A DNA stretch of 60,244 bases from Candidatus Poseidoniaceae archaeon (GTDB lineage Archaea > Thermoplasmatota > Poseidoniia > Poseidoniales > Poseidoniaceae). Location of the stretch: contig JADHSC010000011.1 of the NCBI GenBank assembly GCA_016777125.1, positions 1 through 60,244 of the forward strand, in the 5' to 3' direction. The notes under the pieces are model-generated. The model made no database searches. It had not been told where the DNA came from and saw nothing but the letters and a program-made list of their open reading frames with translations. Made by a program: the position numbers and the translations under genes. Shown here in pieces: positions 17,058 through 24,418 of this stretch; within the stretch, counting starts at the first letter, position 1, and each line of letters starts with the position of its first letter.

Positions 17058-17756
17058 CTAATCATCATTTAGTAAATCATCAACATCTGAAAGGGCTGAT
17101 TTCCAATCATCCTTCTTTTGTTTCTGTTGATGCATCTCTTCTGCTTCAATCATCTCCAATAATTCTTGATCTACACCCTTCCCCTTCGCCTGAATATCAG
17201 CCCTAGCAACCATTTTCTTATCTTCTCCAACTCTGTCTGAACGGTCGACTGAAGGGATACTTTGACTTGGAACGGTCCTTCCTGTATGATATTCTGAATC
17301 ATCGAGGTCTTCGTCACTCCAAGCTTCTTCACCAATATGTCGTGCCACATCGGGCTTTGGTGGAGAGTTTTTCCATTTGTTTTTATTTGCTATTGCCTGG
17401 ATAAGATTACTTTTTGTTGCAGATCGTTGTTGTTTAAAGGTTTCAATAATGTCTTCTTCTGTGAGTGGAGATGGTTTTGCTACGAGTTTTGAAGCCAGTA
17501 TCTGTTGTTCTTCGAGGGTTTTACCATGTACAGGATCATTATCGAATCGATGTGGTGCTGCAGTCATGGCTAACAATTCTTTAGCGAATTGATAGAATGC
17601 ATCATCTGGTGGTGCTTTAGCAATCTTGTCACGTATAGATTCATGGTGCCCAATACAGGTCTTACATCGTGCACTACCCGCATTATCAGGTTCATCGCAA
17701 CGAAGGCAGCAAGCTTGCAGACCCATATTTTTCATTGCACGACGGGGCATCGACAT
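17058..17756 (-). CDS. Uncharacterised zinc-ribbon protein with charged tail
   Basis: Protein of 232 residues. The N-terminus has CCLRCDE and CKTC, a likely zinc ribbon (residues about 16-34). The rest is low-complexity, charged and probably disordered, ending in DVDDLLNDD. No family recognised. Several in-frame ATGs (17756, 17750, 17735, 17726) are possible starts, all before the first cysteine. It is divergent from the site-2 protease, whose longest reading frame overlaps this gene's start. Confidence 0.6.
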   Translation of the reverse strand: MSMPRRAMKNMGLQACCLRCDEPDNAGSARCKTCIGHHESIRDKIAKAPPDDAFYQFAKELLAMTAAPHRFDNDPVHGKTLEEQQILASKLVAKPSPLTEEDIIETFKQQRSATKSNLIQAIANKNKWKNSPPKPDVARHIGEEAWSDEDLDDSEYHTGRTVPSQSIPSVDRSDRVGEDKKMVARADIQAKGKGVDQELLEMIEAEEMHQQKQKKDDWKSALSDVDDLLNDD

Positions 17757-17844
17757 GAGATTCTATTGTTCCTATATGTTCAACCTCATGAAGTCTCGTA
17801 CATCGCGAGCGAGCCTTCAAAGAGCACCAACGATTGAGAAAGAC

Positions 17845-18729
17845 ATGGTTCGGGACCCGAGAGCAGACATTCTCGAAACCAATCCCTTTGCAGGCTCTCA
17901 ACCCCGCATTCATCGAGTTCATGCCAATGAACCTTCAGCAGCCCGTAATCCTATGGAAGGATTCTTCCGGGCTATGACCCAAACCCAGCCTAAACTTCAC
18001 AAAGGCGGTATCTGGCATTTTAGTGAGATTGAAAAAACACACCTCCTCTATGCTACAGGAGCGTTCACACTCGCTCTCGGATTCATGAGTGCAGGAGGGT
18101 TAGCGGGTATGAGAGAAGGATTCTCTCCATGGCTAATACAAGTCCTCATCGCTATGCCAATCATGCTCATTGCTGTTGGCCCTGCATTCGTTCTTCATGA
18201 AATAGGTCACAAGATTATTGCTAAGAAAAATGGTTGTTGGGCTGAATTTAGAGCCGATCCCAAAGGACTTCAATTTGGAATGTTTCTTGCATTTTTTTTG
18301 GGTATCCTATTCATGGCCCCAGGCGCTGTCATGGTTGCCGGCCTTGTTACGAGACGTCAAAATGGACACATTGCGATTGCTGGTCCACTTGTTAATCTCG
18401 GTCTATTCGTAATAGGAATTCCATTAGGAGCGCTTATTTTTATTCTAACAAATGCCCAAGACTACAGTTCAATGGAATATCTTACTGATGGATCACTTGT
18501 ATGGCAAGCCATGGTCTATGATGCAGTCGTTTATTGGATTGGAGCGAATCTCCTTCTTGGAATTTTCAATATGATTCCATTTGGCCCTCTCGATGGATTG
18601 AAGGTAAAGGATTGGAACGCTGGAGTCTGGTGGACTCTCTTCTTAGTTTTCCTAACACCTGTTATCATCTATTTGACAACACCATATTCACCACTGACTC
18701 TCGTCAAATGGTTGGCTAGTTTAGTCTAA
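17845..18729 (+). CDS. Site-2 protease (M50) family membrane metalloprotease
   Basis: Membrane protein of 294 residues from ATG 17845. HEIGH (118-122) is the zinc-binding and catalytic motif within a membrane helix, and the third ligand is probably D250 in FGPLDG. About six hydrophobic segments are seen. Such proteases cut membrane proteins, often to release regulators. The start is uncertain: in-frame ATGs at 17755, 17776 and 17788 would add a Ser/Arg-rich stretch overlapping the divergent gene. The stop TAA overlaps the convergent gene's TAG by four bases (CTAA). Confidence 0.88.
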   Translation: MVRDPRADILETNPFAGSQPRIHRVHANEPSAARNPMEGFFRAMTQTQPKLHKGGIWHFSEIEKTHLLYATGAFTLALGFMSAGGLAGMREGFSPWLIQVLIAMPIMLIAVGPAFVLHEIGHKIIAKKNGCWAEFRADPKGLQFGMFLAFFLGILFMAPGAVMVAGLVTRRQNGHIAIAGPLVNLGLFVIGIPLGALIFILTNAQDYSSMEYLTDGSLVWQAMVYDAVVYWIGANLLLGIFNMIPFGPLDGLKVKDWNAGVWWTLFLVFLTPVIIYLTTPYSPLTLVKWLASLV

Positions 18730-20759
18730 AGACCGTGGATATCATGGGCCTTATCGTTACTCCAATTGTAACACAATCGGAGTAGGTTGAGATAATGGCC
18801 TTGTCCATCCTTTGTCATCTTCTCGTGAAGTGCATCGTTGGTCATGAACATGTCACCCCAAACGTTAGCAGCAGTCCCCTTCTTACCCTTAGGCAAGTCA
18901 AAGATTTCCAGAGTTGTTGGCTCAAGGAGATTCTTCCAAACAATTGCTGGATTAACAGCCATGGTAACTTCAACGATGATTTCGTCTTCGTTAAGGCCGG
19001 TTCCAGTTTGCCAGGATTCTTCGCCAAGATCCGCAAGGAATGGTAGGCAGAGGTCAATAATTGACAATCCAGTCATTGGGTCTGCACCAGTCATCTGAGC
19101 ATATGCTTCACGCATTCGTCCACGGTCTGCACCACGTGCGCCTGTGATCATTCGCAACTTATCAATGGATGTTGGAACAAGGAAACGGATGTCTGTGTAG
19201 TAAACAAGCGCTTGTTCATTACTTCCTTGTGGTGCGAAGATGTGAGAGAATGGTTGTTGACCACCGCTCTCTCCGAGCATATCCATTGGATACAGTGTCT
19301 TGAGTGCGTTTGTCGCAACCGATTGAACAACTCTTCGAATCAATCGCTCAGGAGCTGCTGAAACATCGTTGAAACTTTCCATGTACTCGTCAAGGTTGAG
19401 GATATCATATCCACGAACAGCGAGAATAGAATGTACGTTAGGACCGAGAATCTTGTCATCTCCAATCATTGCTTGACTGATCCAACGAGCACCCTTAGCA
19501 AAGTCGCTTGCAGTAACCAAGTCAGCGTATGCCTTGTATCGGCGAGCAACTCTGTTCATGAAGTCAGCTTGGTCAAGTTTTGTAAAGACCGTAGCAGCAT
19601 AATTTGACTTCAAAGCGTGGTCAGCGACTTGGCTTGCGTTAACACAAGTCAAGAGGTTACCTTGGTCGTGAGGGTACATCAACAGACGTCGGCGCTTTGC
19701 AGCTCCACCTAGGGATCCAACCTTAGGATCTGTAAGCATGTATCCAAGACAAGCGGTTACTTCGAACAATCGAGCATACTTGTCTTCATCACTTGCATTC
19801 TTAATCCATTCATCAAGCCCAGGCTCGATACAATGGAATTCAAGAGGAACCATTTCAGAACCTGCTCCAAACATTTGTCGAACAGTCGAGGAACTCATCA
19901 TTCCCATCATTGTGTAGAGGGAGGTCTTTCCAGTTGTCATGTAAACGTCAGTGATTCCCTCTTCTCCGAATGAAATTCTTCTGTCGGGGAGGTTAACGAG
20001 GAGGTTGAATGAAGTTGCAGTATCTCTGTTTCCGTCAACAGCAGGGTGAATCCATGTTGTTGGCTTTGTCATGAGATATCCACTCGCATCTTTTCCAAAT
20101 CCAGCAGGTGAATATCGAATCCATCCAAGTCTGTTGTTGAAAGCTACACCACGATGCATCAATGAAGGATAGTAGACCTTGTCTTGAGGATCTGAATCAG
20201 GAACGACACCACGGTGTCCGAGTCCCCAGAGAACAGGGTCCCACTCAGCAAGACCTTCTTCGCCACCGCCAAGGAATGGATGGTTTTCGCTGACAGTTTC
20301 ACCTGTTAGGAGAGAGCCACCCAAACGCTCTTCGTCACCAGTAGAACAGAAAAAGAATGTTTGAGTTGTTACCAACTGCTTAGGCGTCCACATGTTGGCG
20401 TTGACGACAGTCTTCTGCTTTAGGAAATCAGAAAGGGTTGAAATTCGGCGCTCGAATTTGAATCGTTCTGATTCAATCCAGGTCGATCCGAGGACCAAGT
20501 TCGTGTTGAGAAGCTTAGGGCGTCCAGGGCCGATGTATCTTGTACGAGGGTCAGCCTTGGTATCATCACTTGCATGAATTGGTTCCCAAGGACCATGTTG
20601 TGGAATGTACTTCAGGAATTCTTCGTGGTCAAAAGGTATCTTTTGTGCTTCTTTAACGGCGTCTTCGACCTTATCCATCAGTTGGACATATGTTTCGGTC
20701 GGTGTGATTCTACCACTTTCTTTGAATTGCTTATGCGATACGGCTCGATGTTCCCACAT
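18726..20759 (-). CDS. Large uncharacterised soluble protein, expression-optimised codons
   Basis: Protein of 677 residues that I do not recognise. It has no signal peptide, membrane helix or repeat. It is rich in Gly, Asp, Met and aromatic residues with motifs such as GLGHRGVVPDSDP, NRLGWIRYSPAGFG, TTWIHPAVDGNRD and GARGADRGRMREAY. Lysine codons are mostly AAG and many codons end in C, as in the rhodopsin and enolase genes and unlike several neighbours, so it is probably abundant. A strong Shine-Dalgarno (GAGGTGA) precedes the ATG at 20759. It follows the acidic membrane protein gene by 11 bases. A structural or scaffold role is possible but unproven. Confidence 0.8.
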   Translation of the reverse strand: MWEHRAVSHKQFKESGRITPTETYVQLMDKVEDAVKEAQKIPFDHEEFLKYIPQHGPWEPIHASDDTKADPRTRYIGPGRPKLLNTNLVLGSTWIESERFKFERRISTLSDFLKQKTVVNANMWTPKQLVTTQTFFFCSTGDEERLGGSLLTGETVSENHPFLGGGEEGLAEWDPVLWGLGHRGVVPDSDPQDKVYYPSLMHRGVAFNNRLGWIRYSPAGFGKDASGYLMTKPTTWIHPAVDGNRDTATSFNLLVNLPDRRISFGEEGITDVYMTTGKTSLYTMMGMMSSSTVRQMFGAGSEMVPLEFHCIEPGLDEWIKNASDEDKYARLFEVTACLGYMLTDPKVGSLGGAAKRRRLLMYPHDQGNLLTCVNASQVADHALKSNYAATVFTKLDQADFMNRVARRYKAYADLVTASDFAKGARWISQAMIGDDKILGPNVHSILAVRGYDILNLDEYMESFNDVSAAPERLIRRVVQSVATNALKTLYPMDMLGESGGQQPFSHIFAPQGSNEQALVYYTDIRFLVPTSIDKLRMITGARGADRGRMREAYAQMTGADPMTGLSIIDLCLPFLADLGEESWQTGTGLNEDEIIVEVTMAVNPAIVWKNLLEPTTLEIFDLPKGKKGTAANVWGDMFMTNDALHEKMTKDGQGHYLNLLRLCYNWSNDKAHDIHGL

Positions 20760-20770
20760 TCTTCTTCACC

Positions 20771-21304
20771 TCAAAATTTCCTCTTTTTTACAGGAGTTTT
20801 ATTTTCTTCGGCAGGGGTATCCTCTTTCGATTCTTCCTCTCCTTGTTCCTCAGGGGTACTCTCCTCTTCTTCAAGCCTCTCCTCTTCTTCAGGAGTTTCT
20901 TCTTCAGAAATTTCTTCCTCTTCGATGATAATTTCATCTTCTTCAGGAGATTCTCCCTCATCCATTAAATCTTCAACGACTTCGTCAATATCCTCGTCTT
21001 CTACAGGTTCAACTTCAACAGCCTCCTCTTCTGAATCCCTTACAATAAGAAGTTGTAAGATAAGACCAGTTGTTCCAGCAACAGCTCCTAGTCCAACGAT
21101 ATACCCACTATTGATTCGCTGACCATCAGGCTCATCTTCATTTGAGAGCATTCCCGTTGTTGGAGGGATATCAGATCCATTAACATTTGAAACGATTTCT
21201 ACAGCAGTCCATGCAGCGAATATGAGCAATACAATTGACAACAAATTTGCAGTCGAAGCATTCGATTTGACCCAACCCAAAAAGGGCGTATGAACATCTT
21301 CCAT
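20771..21304 (-). CDS. Two-helix membrane protein with Glu-rich tail
   Basis: Protein of 177 residues from ATG 21304, which has GAGGAG just upstream; an upstream in-frame start at 21349 is less likely. Residues about 20-42 and 68-88 are membrane helices. The rest is a tail of almost continuous Glu/Asp with some Ser/Pro, closing with the basic VKKRKF. No family recognised. It lies between the M28 lipoprotein gene and the 677-residue gene on the same strand. The acidic tail may bind a basic partner or metal ions. Confidence 0.7.
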   Translation of the reverse strand: MEDVHTPFLGWVKSNASTANLLSIVLLIFAAWTAVEIVSNVNGSDIPPTTGMLSNEDEPDGQRINSGYIVGLGAVAGTTGLILQLLIVRDSEEEAVEVEPVEDEDIDEVVEDLMDEGESPEEDEIIIEEEEISEEETPEEEERLEEEESTPEEQGEEESKEDTPAEENKTPVKKRKF

Positions 21305-21361
21305 AGGTACTCCTCGCGATATTTGCATATAACATATATCCCTTAACAAAAGGAATTTTCA

Positions 21362-23122
21362 TTATTCTTGGTTATATGCATTGACAATCGGAGATTCATC
21401 GAGATGGAAGAATGAGTATGTTGCCCACCAAGTAATTGTATCTAAGGCATCAACGAGATTACTCCTTCCACTCTGTTCATCTCCATATTCCTTGCCTGTC
21501 GTATCCATCCAGTCTTCCATTTCATCGACGGTATCACAGGTTTGGTGATAGCACCAATATCCATCAACAAGACCACCAAAGCCCATAGTGACGGTACCGA
21601 GGTTATCTTGGAAGGTAGCATGGTCTGAACGAGCAGTCGTATCTTCGTAGACAATAATTTCGGGACGATCTTTAGCCATCCAATCATCAACCTTCCAAGT
21701 TTCTGCATCATATCCTGTGCCGATGAGAGGTGACATTTGTTCTTCAACTCCTATGGCGTCTGATCCAATCCACATAGCGAGGTTTACCATACCTGGTTGA
21801 TTCATGACATCATGGTCTAAACTCGGTCCAATGTAAACACGCATAGGCCAAACTTCCTCGTCCTTTGGATATCCATCAGGATCGATTTCAGGTTGAGGGT
21901 CGCAATCTCCATCGCCGCCACCGTGACCATTTCCACAAGGAGCACCACCGCCACCAGGCCAATTTACACCAGCCATGTCAAGATTAACGTAATTTGTTAC
22001 TTCGACATTAGGATTCTCTTCCTTTACCCATTCATCAGTCCAGAAATCACTACCACGCTTTCCACCTTCTTCACCAGACCATAGACAAAACACCATTGTG
22101 TTACGAGTACTGTATCCAGCCATTGCTTCAGCAACGGTTAGAACCATGCTCGTACCAGCCGTATTGTCATATGCGCCAACACGTGTTCCGTATGTTCTTC
22201 CGAATATATGTGGATCTAACATACCTCCATTGATAGGAGGGGCAATATCGAAATGCGCTCCAAACACCATCCATTTGTCTGGATTAACTTCTCCGAATCG
22301 ATATCCACAGATATTGTACGCTTCTGGATTTTGAGAACCTGTCATCAAAGAATCATATACGAACCTCTGAGTGATAACTTCTAAACCAAAATTTTCGAGT
22401 GTCTGAATCAAGTGTAGCGCAGCATCTTCGTAGGCAGCATTACCCTGTCCTGCCCAACGGTCAAGGTACCCAACTGCACCATCAACTACATCGGTAGGGT
22501 CGGAGGTTTCATCAGATAACATCGACAAATAATTGTACGTGGTTCTTCCATCTACAACACCAGTAGAATGCCGTCCACCATCTGCTTCAGAGTATGCTGG
22601 CATTTGGTCACGCAGAATTGCGAATTCATATGGTAAAACATCGATACCAGTATGCATTTCGTACGAGAATGAGGAGGCGTTTCCAGATGGCATGTATCGA
22701 ACAGCGACTCCAAACAGATCTGAATAACCGCCACGATCAACCCACGTCCCCCACGATTCGCTTGTTTCTCGTAGAGGCCAGAGGGTTGTACCAAACTCAG
22801 CAATTAACAAAACACCGCGATTAGTTCTTGGCGGCGCTAAAACAGATAACTCAACAACATCACCATCTTCAATATCTAGGACGGTTGAGTTAGAGACAAA
22901 CCCAGTCGCAGAATCCTTTACCAAATATGGAATAAAAACAGAAACATCACCAGCAGCTTCGAAACTAATGGTCTGGAAAAGACCACCAGTCCACACACTA
23001 GGCGACACTTCTAGTGATTCAGATGAAAGCACGACAACCTGGCTGTCACCAAAACAACCGGATAAAGGCGCCATTAACATTAAGCAAACAAAGCCCAAGG
23101 CGGTACCGAAGTCTTTCCCCAT
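21362..23122 (-). CDS. M28-family metallopeptidase lipoprotein (copy 1)
   Basis: Exported protein of 586 residues with lipobox LSGC (C23). Residues about 24-240 are an N-terminal region of unknown fold; the rest is an M28 aminopeptidase-like domain with zinc-binding motifs GAHFDIA, AYDNTAGTSM and WSGEEGG, a YVNLDMAG stretch and TARSDHATF. It would trim peptides at the cell surface. A close paralogue lies at 55440-57032. The Gly/Cys/Asp-rich insert near residues 395-415 is absent from that copy. It probably heads an operon with the next two genes. Confidence 0.9.
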   Translation of the reverse strand: MGKDFGTALGFVCLMLMAPLSGCFGDSQVVVLSSESLEVSPSVWTGGLFQTISFEAAGDVSVFIPYLVKDSATGFVSNSTVLDIEDGDVVELSVLAPPRTNRGVLLIAEFGTTLWPLRETSESWGTWVDRGGYSDLFGVAVRYMPSGNASSFSYEMHTGIDVLPYEFAILRDQMPAYSEADGGRHSTGVVDGRTTYNYLSMLSDETSDPTDVVDGAVGYLDRWAGQGNAAYEDAALHLIQTLENFGLEVITQRFVYDSLMTGSQNPEAYNICGYRFGEVNPDKWMVFGAHFDIAPPINGGMLDPHIFGRTYGTRVGAYDNTAGTSMVLTVAEAMAGYSTRNTMVFCLWSGEEGGKRGSDFWTDEWVKEENPNVEVTNYVNLDMAGVNWPGGGGAPCGNGHGGGDGDCDPQPEIDPDGYPKDEEVWPMRVYIGPSLDHDVMNQPGMVNLAMWIGSDAIGVEEQMSPLIGTGYDAETWKVDDWMAKDRPEIIVYEDTTARSDHATFQDNLGTVTMGFGGLVDGYWCYHQTCDTVDEMEDWMDTTGKEYGDEQSGRSNLVDALDTITWWATYSFFHLDESPIVNAYNQE

Positions 23123-23334
23123 ACATCCCTTCCAACATTTCTCTCTATCTCAATTCTTTGATGGAATGTGCTCAATAGTTTGATAATGGAACAGGGAGAT
23201 AATTAGTATTGAGAATATGCAAAACGAAGAGAAATCATTAGCCGTACGAACAGGTTATCTTTGGGCCATACATGTTGTAGAACTTGACGATGACCGTTGC
23301 CCACTGATTGAAGGATAAATATCCAAACAATGGT

Positions 23335-23835
23335 TCACCAAGTTGTATCAAATATGGCACTATCATCTTTGAAGGATTTGAATTCCAGATGATTACCACA
23401 CGGATCTTTGATGAACATTGTCGCCTGTGAGCCTGGCTGATTTTCATAACGAGTGTATGGATCAACTACGAATTCGATGTTTTCAGACTCAAATTTTCCT
23501 TTCAACTTATGCCAATCATTCCAATCCATGACAATACCAAAGTGAAGAGCAGGGATATCTTTTCCGTCAATAGGATTGGTTGATAATTTGGGCATTTGAG
23601 GGACTTTATGTGCAACAATTTGATGGCCATAGAATTTGAAGACACAGGATTCTTCCTTTTCTCTACCAACTGAGCACCCTAGGACTTCTGTGTAGAATTG
23701 TTTTGCTGCAATAAGGTCATCTACTGGAAAAGCAAGATGGAATGGCCTGAGTTTCTTTGGAGGAGAATAGTCGGTTCCACAACTTCTGCATACGTCATTA
23801 TCATCCCAGTCACATTGACGTATGCAACCACTCAA
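23335..23835 (-). CDS. VOC (glyoxalase-like) protein with cysteine-rich N-terminus
   Basis: Protein of 166 residues. Residues 4-19 have CIRQC and CRSC, a C-x3-C-x7-C-x2-C pattern resembling the short DUF1289 iron/zinc motif. A VOC domain follows (PFHLAFPVDDLIAAKQFYTE to DPCGNHLEFK) with metal-type residues H33, H98 and E151. The reaction is unknown. The TTG at 23835 is the only reasonable start; it lies 4 bases after the stop of the thioredoxin-like gene with GAAGG before it, so translation is probably coupled. Confidence 0.8.
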   Translation of the reverse strand: MSGCIRQCDWDDNDVCRSCGTDYSPPKKLRPFHLAFPVDDLIAAKQFYTEVLGCSVGREKEESCVFKFYGHQIVAHKVPQMPKLSTNPIDGKDIPALHFGIVMDWNDWHKLKGKFESENIEFVVDPYTRYENQPGSQATMFIKDPCGNHLEFKSFKDDSAIFDTTW

Positions 23836-23839
23836 ACCT

Positions 23840-24379
23840 TCACTTCCACTTAACGGAGCAACCGATTGATACTGTTGATGTTACTGCAGGGGAGGCCCCA
23901 GAAATCAATGCGTCAACAGCATCTTTCAATTCTGATGTAGTAGCTTGGGTTGGGTCGCGTGGACTATCATCCATACGGCCACGATAGACTACCACCCCTT
24001 CAGAATCGAGTAAGAAAAACTCTGGAGTTCTTTCAGCCCCCCATGCCGTTGCAGTTACTTGTGTAGGATCATGAAGATAGGGGTATGGCATACCTGATTC
24101 GGCACGCTTGACCATATTTTCAAACGAGTCAGCAGGATAGTTCACAGGGTCATTTGAGTTGATTCCAACGAATCCAAACCCTCGTTCCCTGCAATATTCG
24201 GACATAGCATTGATTCGATCAACACTCGCTACCACGTATGGGCAGTGGTTGCATTCGAACACAATCACACAACCGTTTTCATTCATCGAATCAGAGAGAG
24301 TAAGAACTTCTTTTCCCTCAGATGCGTTTGAATTTTTTAATGAATAATTTGGCGCCTTGTCTCCGACTTGAATGGTCAT
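23840..24379 (-). CDS. Thioredoxin-fold redox protein
   Basis: Protein of 179 residues of the AhpC/TSA-thioredoxin-like group. The CNHC motif (C43, C46) within FECNHCPYV is characteristic of a family of soluble thiol-disulfide proteins, and RTPEFFLLD carries the cis-Pro. A further Cys occurs in SIGCSVKW at the end. No signal peptide is seen, so it acts in the cytoplasm. It is translationally close to the VOC gene, suggesting a shared detoxification or redox role. An inverted repeat lies 15 bases upstream of the ATG. Confidence 0.88.
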   Translation of the reverse strand: MTIQVGDKAPNYSLKNSNASEGKEVLTLSDSMNENGCVIVFECNHCPYVVASVDRINAMSEYCRERGFGFVGINSNDPVNYPADSFENMVKRAESGMPYPYLHDPTQVTATAWGAERTPEFFLLDSEGVVVYRGRMDDSPRDPTQATTSELKDAVDALISGASPAVTSTVSIGCSVKWK

Positions 24380-24393
24380 ATCACACGCTTTAC

Positions 24394-24410
24394 GACCTAA
24401 TTCTTAGGTC
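24394..24410. promoter_or_regulatory. Inverted repeat GACCTAA-TTC-TTAGGTC
   Basis: Perfect 7-bp arms with a 3-base centre, 15 bases before the thioredoxin-like ATG and 8 bases after the TPR gene stop. There is no T-run. It resembles an operator and shares the half-site ACCTAA/TTAGGT with the palindrome at 58038-58061, though half-site spacing differs (3 versus 10 bases). Confidence 0.4.
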
Positions 24411-24418
24411 TTCGCTTT

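Noticed and set aside
20574-21122. Ser-rich open frame opposite the acidic-tailed membrane protein
   Set aside because: It is the complement of Glu codons (GAA/GAG read as TTC/CTC and shifted to Ser) and is not a real protein.
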